From: Paraburkholderia haematera
Lineage (GTDB): Bacteria; Pseudomonadota; Gammaproteobacteria; Burkholderiales; Burkholderiaceae
Length of the DNA stretch: 32,672 nt
Direction of reading: 5' to 3'
Assembly: GCF_905220975.1 (NCBI RefSeq)
Contig: NZ_CAJNBK010000045.1
Span: 1-32,672, forward strand
Shown: positions 24,925 through 32,610 of the stretch, piece by piece
How the letters are laid out: the number at the start of each line of letters is the position of its first letter
How positions within the stretch are numbered: the stretch's first letter is position 1
Notes under the pieces: generated by a model
The model's input: the letters and a program-made list of their open reading frames with translations, nothing else
Databases searched by the model: none
What the model was told of the DNA's origin: nothing
Position numbers and translations under genes: made by a program

Positions 24925-27900
24925 GTGCCATTTTTTTTCATCGACCGCCCGGTCTTCGCATGGATTGTTGCGCTCGCCATTGTCGTGGCGGGCGCGCTCG
25001 CCATTCCGCAGTTGCCGGTGGCGCAGTATCCGCGTCTGGCACCCCCGCGCATCGTGATCAGCGCCACCTATCCGGGGGCCGCGACTGAAGTGGTCGATGC
25101 CAATGTCGGGAGCATCATCGAGGAGAGTCTCGATGGTGCCGACAATATGCTGTACTACGAAACGACCAGCGATAACCTCGGCGATCTCGAGATCGACGCC
25201 ACCTTCGCGCCGGGCACCAATCCGGATCTCGCGCTGGTCGACATCCAGAACCGTCTCAAGCAGGTCGAGCCGCGCTTACCGCAACAGGTCGTGCAGCAGG
25301 GCATCAGCGTATTCAAGGCGGCCAACACGTTTCTGATGCTGGTTGCGCTGACATCCACCGATGGCTCGCGCGATTCCGTGCAATTGAGCGACTACCTGAG
25401 CCGCTACGTGCTGCGCGAACTGAAGCGCGCGCCAGGCGTGGGCGCGGCGGAGTTGTGGGACGCCGACGAAGCGCTGCGCATCTGGCTCGATCCGATGAAG
25501 CTGCGCGAGTACGGCCTCGGCGCCGCCGAAGTAATCGCCGCGATCGCCACGCAGAACGCCACGGTAACGGCCGGCACGCTGGGCGATGCGCCTTTTGTTC
25601 CGGGCCAGCAATTGACGGCCTCGGTGAGCGTGAAGGGGCAACTGATTTCGCCCGCCGAATTCGGGCAGATCGTGCTGAAGGCGCAGCCCGACGGGTCGGC
25701 GGTGCGCCTGCGAGACGTCGCGCGGGTCGAACTTGGACGCGACAATTACTCGTACTACTCCCGCCTGAACGGCAAGGCCGCGGCGACTGTCGGTATTCAA
25801 CTCGGGCCGCGCGGCAATGCGCTCGAGACGTCCAACGCGATCCGCGCGCGGCTTGCCGAGTTATCGAAAAGCTTGCCGCCGGGCGTTGCCATCGAAATTC
25901 CGTTCGATAACGCGCATTTCGTGCAGATTGCGATTCGTGAAGTGCTCGTCACACTGGCGGAAGCGGTCGTGCTGGTGTTCTTCGTGATGTGGCTGTTCCT
26001 GCGCGATCTGCGCTACACGCTGGTGCCGACGGTGGTGATTCCTGTCACGCTGATGGGCGCGTTTCTCGCGATGTACGCCTGCGGCCTGTCGATCAACGTA
26101 TTTACGATGTTCGGTCTTGTGCTCGCGATCGGCATTCTCGTCGACGATGCCATCGTGGTGGTGGAGAGCGTGCATCGCGTGATGGAAGAAGAAGGGCTGC
26201 CGCCGCGTGAGGCGACCCGTAAAGCGATGTCGCAGATCGGCGGGGCGATCGTCGGCGTGACCGCCGTGCTGACCGCCGTGTTCGTGCCGATGGCGTTCTT
26301 TCCGGGCGGCGTCGGCGGTATTTACCGGCAGTTCGCGGTGTCGATGATCGCGTCGATGCTGGTGTCGTCGTTCCTGGCTTTGTCGTTGACGCCCGCGCTG
26401 TGCGCGAACCTGCTGAAAGCGCACAAGCACCCGGTGAGTGAGCGCGATGCCCGCCGCGGCCTGTTCGGTTTCGCCGCGCGAGCGGCGAGCCGGTTTACGT
26501 CCGGTTTCGACCGAGCCGCGAGCGGCTACCGTGGGCTCACCGCGCGTACGTTGCGTCGTATCGGACCCATGCTGGCAATCTATGCCGTGCTGGTCGGCGT
26601 GTGCGCCGCGCTCTACTGGCAACTGCCCGGCGGTTTTTTGCCGAGCGAAGACGAAGGCCAGTTGCAGGTGATGGTGCAATTGCCGGCCGGCGCGACGCAG
26701 GCGCGTACGCTCGCGGTGGTCCAGCGGGTGGAAAAGATCCTTCACACGGAGTCCGCGATCGCGCACGTCACCAGTGTGGTCGGCTGGAGTTTTACCGGCA
26801 GCGGTCAGAACGTGGCGATGGGCTTTGTCGAACTGAAAGACTGGGGCAAGCGCGACATCGACGCCATGACCCTGCGCGACCGGCTTAACGAAAAGTTCGA
26901 CGAGATTCTCGACGGTAGCGTGGAAGCGCAATTGCCGCCTTCCGTGCCGGGACTCGGGCATTCGGACGGCTTCGTGTTCCGGCTCGAAGATCGCGGCGGA
27001 GTCGGGCTGGACGCGCTGAAGGCCGCGCGCGAGCAACTGTTCGCGCAGGCCAAGGCGAGCCCGGTGCTGGCGTCGGTGCATTCGGAGGATCTGCCGGATG
27101 CGCCGCGCGTCGAACTCATCATCGACCGAGCGAAAGCGTATGCGCTCGGCGTGCCGTTCGAGCGCATTGCCGACGTGCTGGGCAGCACCTTCGGCTCGAC
27201 GTATATCGACGACTTTCCTGCCGGTGGCCGGATGCGCCGGGTGATGATCTCCGCCGACGCCGCCACGCGAATGACCGACGACGATCTGATGTCGCTCGCC
27301 GTGCCGAACTCGACGGGGGGCATGGTGCCGCTATCGGCGATCGCGTCACGCCATTGGTCCATCGGTCCGGTGATGCTGAGCCGCTACAACGGTTATCCGA
27401 CACTCGACGTGAGCGGCCACGCCGCGCCCGGCTACAGTTCGGGCGCGGCGATGGCGGAGATGGAGCGGCTCGCCGCTTCGTTGCCGGTTGGCGTGTCGTA
27501 CGACTGGGTCGACGCGGCGCGCGAAGAAACCGCTGCGGCGCGCCTCACACCGTTGCTGGTCGGCTTGTCGCTGCTGGCCGTGTTCATGGCGCTGGCTGCC
27601 CTGTACGAAAGCTGGACGATCCCGTTTGCCGTGCTGATGGTCGTGCCGCTCGGCGTGATCGGCGCGGTCGCCGCGGTTCTGCTGCGCGGCATGCCGAACG
27701 ACGTGTACTTCAAGGTCGGCATGATTACCGTCATCGGCCTCGCGGCGAAAAACGCGATTCTCATCGTGCAGTTCGCACGCGATCTGTATCGTCAGGGCCT
27801 GCCGTTGACGCGCGCCGTGACAGAAGCGTCCGCTGCGCGCTTCCGGCCGATCGTGATGACCTCGGCGGCGTTCCTGCTCGGCGTGGTGCCCCTGGTGGTG

Positions 27901-28125
27901 TCGAGCGGTGCGGGTGCCGAAAGCCGGCGCTCGATCGGCACCGGCGTGTTCGGCGGCGTGCTGGCGGCCACGCTGTTCGGCCTCGTGTTCGCGCCGGTCG
28001 CGTTTCATGCGGTCGCCTCGCTCACGTATAGCAGGCGGCGGCTTGCAGCGCTGCGCCGCAAGCGTGACGAGCGGCGCGCGCGGCGGGAAGGGAGCGAAAG
28101 CGGCTCGTTGACGAATGGCCGATGA
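24925..28125 (+). CDS. HAE1-type RND efflux pump inner-membrane subunit
   Basis: This proton-driven exporter of the AcrB/MexB class has 1066 aa. GTG at 24925 gives the standard N-terminus FFIDRPVFAWIVALAI. The proton-relay residues are intact: D407-D408 in GILVDDAIVVVE (TM4) and K942 in AAKNAILIVQFA (TM10). Two large periplasmic loops and a long cytoplasmic linker (about 500-545) between halves are present. No ribosome binding site of note precedes the GTG, so translation may depend on coupling to the GNAT gene 13 nt upstream. No membrane-fusion protein or outer-membrane factor gene lies in the window, which is unusual for an HAE1 pump. The frame is open back to 24670, but that part overlaps the GNAT gene and has no RND character. 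Confidence 0.92.
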   Translation: MPFFFIDRPVFAWIVALAIVVAGALAIPQLPVAQYPRLAPPRIVISATYPGAATEVVDANVGSIIEESLDGADNMLYYETTSDNLGDLEIDATFAPGTNPDLALVDIQNRLKQVEPRLPQQVVQQGISVFKAANTFLMLVALTSTDGSRDSVQLSDYLSRYVLRELKRAPGVGAAELWDADEALRIWLDPMKLREYGLGAAEVIAAIATQNATVTAGTLGDAPFVPGQQLTASVSVKGQLISPAEFGQIVLKAQPDGSAVRLRDVARVELGRDNYSYYSRLNGKAAATVGIQLGPRGNALETSNAIRARLAELSKSLPPGVAIEIPFDNAHFVQIAIREVLVTLAEAVVLVFFVMWLFLRDLRYTLVPTVVIPVTLMGAFLAMYACGLSINVFTMFGLVLAIGILVDDAIVVVESVHRVMEEEGLPPREATRKAMSQIGGAIVGVTAVLTAVFVPMAFFPGGVGGIYRQFAVSMIASMLVSSFLALSLTPALCANLLKAHKHPVSERDARRGLFGFAARAASRFTSGFDRAASGYRGLTARTLRRIGPMLAIYAVLVGVCAALYWQLPGGFLPSEDEGQLQVMVQLPAGATQARTLAVVQRVEKILHTESAIAHVTSVVGWSFTGSGQNVAMGFVELKDWGKRDIDAMTLRDRLNEKFDEILDGSVEAQLPPSVPGLGHSDGFVFRLEDRGGVGLDALKAAREQLFAQAKASPVLASVHSEDLPDAPRVELIIDRAKAYALGVPFERIADVLGSTFGSTYIDDFPAGGRMRRVMISADAATRMTDDDLMSLAVPNSTGGMVPLSAIASRHWSIGPVMLSRYNGYPTLDVSGHAAPGYSSGAAMAEMERLAASLPVGVSYDWVDAAREETAAARLTPLLVGLSLLAVFMALAALYESWTIPFAVLMVVPLGVIGAVAAVLLRGMPNDVYFKVGMITVIGLAAKNAILIVQFARDLYRQGLPLTRAVTEASAARFRPIVMTSAAFLLGVVPLVVSSGAGAESRRSIGTGVFGGVLAATLFGLVFAPVAFHAVASLTYSRRRLAALRRKRDERRARREGSESGSLTNGR

Positions 28126-28282
28126 GGTGACCGGGCTCGTCCACTCACTGCTCGTACGTCACGTCGCCCTTGAGCGGCTTGCTCGCGACGGGAATGCTTG
28201 ACGAGCACGATCCTGCGCTGAAACCTTTTTAAGGAAGCCGCTGGCACGATTTCCGCCTGAGCGCCGAATCGTCAGATGTTTC

Positions 28283-28306
28283 TCCGTTATTGGGGGCAAT
28301 AACGGA
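28283..28306. terminator. Hairpin downstream of the RND gene, possible terminator
   Basis: TCCGTTATT pairs perfectly with AATAACGGA (9 bp) around the 6-nt loop GGGGGC. It is followed by CGCATTTTGT, a weak T-run. It sits about 160 nt after the RND stop and could end the long peptide-transport operon. Confidence 0.45.
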
Positions 28307-28335
28307 CGCATTTTGTCATATGTAAAAGAAACCGG

Positions 28336-28516
28336 ATGTTTCAATATGGAAACGTTTTTAGGTGATTGAGAATCCGGCCTCCGGGTGTTTAATCATGAAT
28401 GTTTCAATAAATGTGCGGTTCACCACATTGCTACTGTCGATAAATTCCCAATTTGCGAATAAAAGGAGGATTGAACGTTCATTATTTGCGATGTTTGGAT
28501 TTCATGTTTGAAACAT
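28336..28516. repeat. Cluster of ATGTTTCAATA / ATGTTTGAAACAT motifs
   Basis: ATGTTTCAATA occurs identically at 28336-28346 and 28399-28409. The first copy continues into an inverted repeat, GTTTC-AATATG-GAAAC (28338-28353). A perfect palindrome, ATGTTTGAAACAT, lies at 28504-28516, with a single ATGTTTG at 28491-28497. A further ATGTTTC lies just outside at 28276-28282. The pattern fits repeated binding sites for one dimeric regulator. Confidence 0.5.
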
Positions 28517-28804
28517 TTTTGGATGCGATTGTGATGAATCGATTCCGCAAATCCCGTGATTTCGAATAAAAGCGAGTTTCGGCGTCACAGGTCTGAAAGC
28601 TACACTGTGTAAGGCTTTTGGCCTTGTGGCAGTCGACGGCGCGGGATGCTGCCGTGCTATGCCAGGTCCTATGGCGGAAGTTATATGAAACGCGAAATAA
28701 TGGTTTTCGTCATACATGGACTTTCTCGATGCGGATTTGTTTTTCAAATTTACTCTGGTGAACCGTTCCGCTAACATCGGGCATAATCCGTTAAGCTGCG
28801 TTGC

Positions 28805-28823
28805 CGGCGGTTTTCAGCCGCCG
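28805..28823 (+). terminator. Hairpin with T-run ahead of the AraC gene
   Basis: CGGCGG pairs with CCGCCG around a 7-nt loop (TTTTCAG) and is followed by TTATTT. It lies 74 nt before the AraC-family start codon, so it may end an upstream short transcript or act as an attenuator in the leader. Confidence 0.45.
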
Positions 28824-28897
28824 TTATTTGAACTCGTCCATATCGGCCGGCTGACGGACAGCGGGGTCCACAACGTACGACAGTTTGGGGAAAGATC

Positions 28898-29893
28898 ATG
28901 CCGCACATGCATCTGGATACTGCGAGGATTACCTGGTTACATACGCCGGCGCTGAACGTGCGTAGCGCAGCACGGCGAATCGGCGTGTTGCTGTTCGACG
29001 GCTTCTGGCTGCTCGGGCCTGGCACGGTGGTCGAGATGTTCCAGACCGCCAACGAACTCTCGGGCTCACGCGCTGGCGAAGAGCCGCCTTACGAAGTTCA
29101 GTTTTTGTCGATGGACGGCGGCAGCGTCGCGAGCTCCTCATCGGCGCGAATCTGGACCGACCGTATCGACACACGTTACGGAAGCGGCTTCGACGTGCTG
29201 TTCATCGCAGGCGGCTACGGCGCACTCGAAGCCGCGCGGGACGAACGGCTGCTGGGCTGGCTGCGATCGGTGCAAACGCGTACTCGCGCGATCGAGACGA
29301 TCGGGGAGGGCCGCCTCGTGCTGGAAGCCGCGGGCCCCGCGGAACATGACGGCCCGCAGGTGAACCGCTATCTGGGCAGCGCCACGACCGATGCCGCGCG
29401 TAACGCCGCCAACGATCGTAACGACTGTGCGCGAAGTGCGCTGATGTTCATCAAGCGCGACCTCGGTGCGGAGCTCGCGCGCAGCGTCGCCGACCGGGTC
29501 ATGCCGGGCATGGCCGCGACCTGGGTGCCGTTGCCGGCCGAGGGGGGCACACTTAGCGTGGCTGAAAAAATCCGTGCCGCGGCGCGCTGGATGGAGTCGA
29601 ATTGCGATCGTCCGGTCTCGGTTGCCGACGCTGCGCAGGTGGCGGCGATGAGTGAGCGCAATTTTCTGCGGCGCTTCAAGCATGAAATGCAGCTCACACC
29701 GTCTGACTATCTGTTGCAGGTTCGGCTGCGTATTGCCTGTAATTTTCTGACCGAAACCGAATTGCCGGTCGACAAGATCGCACGGCGCAGCGGCACCGGC
29801 AACGGCGATCGCCTCGCGAAGATCTTCCGCAAGCGCATGGCGCTGTCGCCTACCGAATATCGCGCCCGCAGCCGGGTGGCGACTGAGGCGTAG
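28898..29893 (+). CDS. AraC-family regulator with DJ-1/PfpI-like N-terminal domain (GlxA type)
   Basis: The 331-aa transcription factor has a class-I glutamine-amidotransferase-like (DJ-1/PfpI) domain at about residues 26-190, recognised by RRIGVLLFDGFWLLGPGTVVEMF and DVLFIAGGYGALEAA. Two AraC helix-turn-helix units follow at about 225-325 (AADAAQVAAMSERNFLRRFKHEM and a closing FRKRMALSPTEYR). The nucleophile elbow that in DJ-1 relatives carries a Cys reads AIETIGEGRLVLEAAG, without Cys, so the domain is likely a sensor or a remnant and not an enzyme. GGGGAAAG precedes the ATG. It is preceded by a long AT-rich leader and followed by an rmlC-like gene on the same strand; its targets are unknown. 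Confidence 0.88.
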   Translation: MPHMHLDTARITWLHTPALNVRSAARRIGVLLFDGFWLLGPGTVVEMFQTANELSGSRAGEEPPYEVQFLSMDGGSVASSSSARIWTDRIDTRYGSGFDVLFIAGGYGALEAARDERLLGWLRSVQTRTRAIETIGEGRLVLEAAGPAEHDGPQVNRYLGSATTDAARNAANDRNDCARSALMFIKRDLGAELARSVADRVMPGMAATWVPLPAEGGTLSVAEKIRAAARWMESNCDRPVSVADAAQVAAMSERNFLRRFKHEMQLTPSDYLLQVRLRIACNFLTETELPVDKIARRSGTGNGDRLAKIFRKRMALSPTEYRARSRVATEA

Positions 29894-29902
29894 GCTGGGC
29901 AG

Positions 29903-29920
29903 GCGCCGTGCAGACGGCGC
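29903..29920 (+). terminator. GC hairpin after the AraC-family gene
   Basis: GCGCCGT pairs perfectly with ACGGCGC around a 4-nt loop, 10 nt after the AraC-family stop codon. No T-tract follows, so termination is possible but not assured. Confidence 0.4.
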
Positions 29921-30031
29921 ACCTCATCGCCGGTGGGTGCGTGCGTAGCGGCTTGTGTAACAGCATGCGCAGCCGCGTGTGCATCGGCGGCCGTGGTTTC
30001 TCCGGGCAGGCTTCTTACGGGCGCAGCGGCC

Positions 30032-30583
30032 ATGGGCAACAAGGTAATGGCGTTGGCATTGCCGGAGGTGAAACTCATCGAGCCCGAGGTGTTCTGCGAT
30101 GAATTCGGCTTCTGCTTCGAGAGCTTCAGCGCGGATGAGTTTACCGACGACGTTTCGCAAGGTTTCCAGTTCGTGGAAGACCGTCATTTGCGCGCGGTGC
30201 GTGGTGTGTTGCGTGGGCTGCACTATCAGGTACAGCGTCCGCAAGGCCGGCTGGTGCGTGTGGTGGTGGGGGAAGTGTTCGACGTCGTCGTGGACGTGCG
30301 GCTCAAATCGCCGAACTTCGGCAAATGGTGTGGCGCCTATCTGAGCGGGGCCAATTATCGGCAGGTGTGGGTGCCGCCGGGCTTCGCGCATGGTTTCGTC
30401 GTGCTGTCCGACGTCGCCGAATGTCTGTGGAAGACCACGGAATACTGGTTCCCCGAACTCGAGCGCTGCATCTTGTGGCGCGATCCCGATATCGGCATCG
30501 AGTGGCCTATTGAAGTCGAGCCGATCCTCGGCGCGAAGGACGCAGCGGGCCGGCGTCTTTACGAAGCGGAAAATTTCGCCTGA
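30032..30583 (+). CDS. rfbC: RmlC-like dTDP-4-dehydrorhamnose 3,5-epimerase (orphan, diverged)
   Basis: RmlC epimerises dTDP-4-keto-6-deoxyglucose at C3 and C5 on the way to dTDP-rhamnose. The 183-aa protein has the family cupin core: LPEVKLIEPEVF, GVLRGLHYQ with the catalytic-type His, GEVFDVVVDVRLKSPNFGKW, QVWVPPGFAHGFVVLS and ILWRDPDIGIEWP. Several usually fixed residues differ: DERGFF reads DEFGFC, QDNHS reads EDRHL, QGKLVR reads QGRLVR and LYKTT reads LWKTT. No rmlA, rmlB or rmlD lies nearby. The start is taken at ATG 30032; ATG 30047 (MALALPEV), with AAGG just upstream, is equally possible, and an upstream in-frame stretch rich in Ala and Cys is not credible as protein. It may be a paralogue with altered substrate or reduced activity. 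Confidence 0.82.
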   Translation: MGNKVMALALPEVKLIEPEVFCDEFGFCFESFSADEFTDDVSQGFQFVEDRHLRAVRGVLRGLHYQVQRPQGRLVRVVVGEVFDVVVDVRLKSPNFGKWCGAYLSGANYRQVWVPPGFAHGFVVLSDVAECLWKTTEYWFPELERCILWRDPDIGIEWPIEVEPILGAKDAAGRRLYEAENFA

Positions 30584-30612
30584 GCGCCGCACGCGTAGTG
30601 GTTCGGCACCGT

Positions 30613-31503
30613 TCAGCGTGTCGCGACCACGGCGCCCACGCTCGCGGCGACCACCAGCAGCGTGCCGGCTATCTGGACGGCACCCATGGGTTGATGCAGC
30701 ACCACGAAGCCGGCCAACGCGCCGATCGCGGGTTCGACACTCATCAGGATTCCAAATGATGCGGCCGGCATGTGCCGCAACGCCACCATTTCCAGCGCGT
30801 AGGGTAGCAACGGGACCAGCAGCGCGAGACCCGCGGTCGCGGCGATCTGCCCCGCGGCGATGTGCACGCCGGTTTGCGCGAAGCCGAATGGCGTGGCGAC
30901 CAGCGCCGCTGCGATCAGCGAAACCGACAATCCTTCGAGTCCGGCGAATACGGTGCCGATCTTTTTCATTAGCACGATATAGCTGCCCCAGCCGAGGGCG
31001 GCCCCGAGCGCGAGCAGCACACCGAGCGGTTCGCCGATCCAGCCCGCGCGATCGCGCGAGAGCAGCAGCACGCCGGCAATCGCCAGTGCCGGCCACAGTA
31101 ATGCGCGCGCGCGGCGCACCGCGAAGGTGGCTACGGCGAGCGGCCCGAGAAAATCGATCGCGACGGCCAGTCCCAATGGAATCCGCTGAAGCGCCGCGAA
31201 AAAGCACAGCGTCATGCCGGCCATCGCCGCCCCCAGCGCACCGGCCGCGAGCCAATGCGAGCGCGAGTAGGTGAACAAACGCGGGCGCACCAGCAACGCC
31301 AGCACCACGGCCGCCCAGCACAGACGCAACCAGGTCGTGCTGAGCGAACCGTACGTTGCCATGGTCGGCGCGGAGAGTGCGGCGCCGAACTGCACGCTTG
31401 ACATCGACAGTACGCACAGGAGCGCGGCACCGGCCGCCGCACTGGCGGGTTTCATTGGCGTTGGCGCGGGATGCAGCGCCGGTTTGATGGTGGTGTCCTG
31501 CAT
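30613..31503 (-). CDS. EamA/RhtA-type drug/metabolite transporter
   Basis: The 296-aa inner-membrane protein has about ten hydrophobic helices in two EamA repeats. Conserved features of the RhtA-like (threonine/homoserine exporter) branch are seen: FGAALSAPTMATYG in the first helix pair, LRLCWAAVVLALLVRPRL, FFAALQRIPLGLAVAIDFLGPLAVA and the closing ALRHMPAASFGILMSVEPAIGALAGFVVL. Such proteins export amino acids or related metabolites. It is transcribed away from a LysR-type gene, with 81 nt between the chosen starts, the usual layout for a LysR-controlled exporter. It converges with the rmlC-like gene with 29 nt between their stops. The substrate is not determinable here. Confidence 0.88.
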   Translation of the reverse strand: MQDTTIKPALHPAPTPMKPASAAAGAALLCVLSMSSVQFGAALSAPTMATYGSLSTTWLRLCWAAVVLALLVRPRLFTYSRSHWLAAGALGAAMAGMTLCFFAALQRIPLGLAVAIDFLGPLAVATFAVRRARALLWPALAIAGVLLLSRDRAGWIGEPLGVLLALGAALGWGSYIVLMKKIGTVFAGLEGLSVSLIAAALVATPFGFAQTGVHIAAGQIAATAGLALLVPLLPYALEMVALRHMPAASFGILMSVEPAIGALAGFVVLHQPMGAVQIAGTLLVVAASVGAVVATR

Positions 31504-31540
31504 GGTGGCCTCGTTGCCGCTTGTCGGATGCGTTGGACGC

Positions 31541-31586
31541 TATCTTATCGGTGCGAGCGGTATTAAGATAAGTTGATATTTCTTAT
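31541..31586. promoter_or_regulatory. Inverted repeats between the divergent EamA and LysR genes
   Basis: TATCTTA (31541-31547) is mirrored by TAAGATA (31564-31570), and ATAAG (31568-31572) by CTTAT (31582-31586) with a 9-nt spacer. These overlapping dyads in the divergent promoter region are the expected type of site for a LysR-family regulator controlling both genes. The second dyad reaches the proposed ATG of the LysR gene. Confidence 0.5.
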
Positions 31587-32499
31587 GGCCACTTCAAGAA
31601 ACGTGATGACCCGAGATCTCGATAGCAGTCTGCTGCGCGCGTTCGTTACGGTGGCGGAGACAGGCGCCGTGGGCGTGGCGGCGGCGCGCCTCGCGCGTAC
31701 CCAGGCGGCGGTGAGCATGCAATTGCGCCGGCTCGAAGACGAACTGGGGCAGCGTTTGCTCGACCGCTCGCCGCGTGGCGTGCAGCTCACCGAAGCGGGG
31801 CATCTGCTACTGCCGTTCGCGCATACGATCCTCGGCGCGGGCGCCGACGCGCGGCGGGCGTTGAGCGCGGGGCAGGTGTCCGGTACGGTGCGGCTCGGCA
31901 TGCTGGAGGACATCGCGGTTGGCCGGCTGCCGCGTGCACTGCGGCGCTTTTCGATCGCTTATCCGCAAGTGGCGCTAGAGATTGTCGTCGATACCAGTTC
32001 GGCTTTGTCGAACCGGCTTGCGGAGGGCGGCCTCGACGTGATTGTGGGGGACCCCGCGCTGGTCGACTCGGTGCCGCTTCTGACCTGGACGCAGCCGCTC
32101 TTCTGGGTCGGCGCGCGCGGGTTTAGCCGCGACGGTGACGCGGCCTTGCCAGTGGTTGCATTCGGCGGTGCCTGTCTGTGGCAGCAGCAGGTGTTGACGG
32201 CGCTGCGGCGTGCGGGGATTGCGTGGCGCGTCGTGTGCACCAGCACCAGTTTGCCGGCGGTGCAATCGGCCGTGGAAGCGGGGCTTGGCGTGTCGGTGCT
32301 GCTCGACGGCAATATCCGTTCGGAGTCGATGCGCGTACTCGGCCAGGCCGATGGATTGCCCGATGCGCCCACCGCCGATTTCGGGCTCTTTATGCGCCCG
32401 GTCTCCGGCGCCCAGGCGGCCGCCGTGCAGACATTGCAGACGTTCCTTTGCGAGGAATTGCATCTTGGCTTGCGGGAATGCGAGCCGCTTGCGGTGTGA
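31585..32499 (+). CDS. LysR-family transcriptional regulator
   Basis: The 304-aa protein has a LysR winged helix-turn-helix at the N-terminus (about residues 9-68: LLRAFVTVAETGAVGVAAARLARTQAAVSMQLRRLEDELGQRLLDR) followed by a substrate-binding effector domain (about 95-295). ATG at 31585 is chosen; TTG at 31573 and ATG at 31606 are in-frame alternatives. The 31606 start would leave the 31568-31586 dyad outside the coding region and still keep the whole DNA-binding domain. It is divergent from the EamA-type exporter gene and most likely controls it in response to the exported metabolite. The effector is unknown. Confidence 0.9.
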   Translation: MATSRNVMTRDLDSSLLRAFVTVAETGAVGVAAARLARTQAAVSMQLRRLEDELGQRLLDRSPRGVQLTEAGHLLLPFAHTILGAGADARRALSAGQVSGTVRLGMLEDIAVGRLPRALRRFSIAYPQVALEIVVDTSSALSNRLAEGGLDVIVGDPALVDSVPLLTWTQPLFWVGARGFSRDGDAALPVVAFGGACLWQQQVLTALRRAGIAWRVVCTSTSLPAVQSAVEAGLGVSVLLDGNIRSESMRVLGQADGLPDAPTADFGLFMRPVSGAQAAAVQTLQTFLCEELHLGLRECEPLAV

Positions 32500-32583
32500 T
32501 GTAATTTGGTCGGTTTTATATTTCTGATTCCTAATCTAAGGTTTGTGGTTTATTAGCGTTGCCCCTGTGCGGGGGGGCACCTA

Positions 32584-32610
32584 CTTTTCTTTGCCTGCCG
32601 CAAAGAAAAG
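32584..32610. repeat. Burkholderia-type intergenic inverted repeat
   Basis: CTTTTCTTTGC (32584-32594) and GCAAAGAAAAG (32600-32610) form a perfect 11-bp dyad with a 5-nt centre. It is preceded by CCCCTGTGCGGGGGGGCACCTA. Sequence of this kind is familiar from many intergenic sites in Burkholderia-group genomes. It lies 84 nt after the LysR gene; its role is unknown. Confidence 0.65.

Larger units (their letters stand above)
28126..28897. other. AT-rich non-coding region upstream of the AraC regulator
   Basis: No believable gene is seen in these 772 nt. From about 28220 to 28780 the base composition drops well below the flanking genes. It holds the hairpin at 28283-28306, a cluster of ATGTTTC-like motifs (28276-28282, 28336-28346, 28399-28409, 28491-28497, 28504-28516) and a second hairpin at 28805-28823. 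CATAAT near 28785 could be a -10 element for the AraC gene, but no good -35 is evident. Confidence 0.5.

Noticed and set aside
25861..27081. Minus-strand open frame (406 codons) opposite the RND pump
   Set aside because: The His/Arg/Gln-rich composition is typical of an antisense shadow of a high-GC gene; no motif is seen.
29933..30031. Ala/Cys-rich N-terminal extension of the RmlC-like protein
   Set aside because: RmlC proteins start close to the LPEVKLIEP strand, and the extra residues have no export-signal logic for a cytoplasmic enzyme.
29924..31417. Minus-strand frame (497 codons) across the rmlC-like and EamA genes
   Set aside because: It lies opposite one real gene and in the wrong frame of another; the product is Arg/Ala-rich without a recognisable fold.
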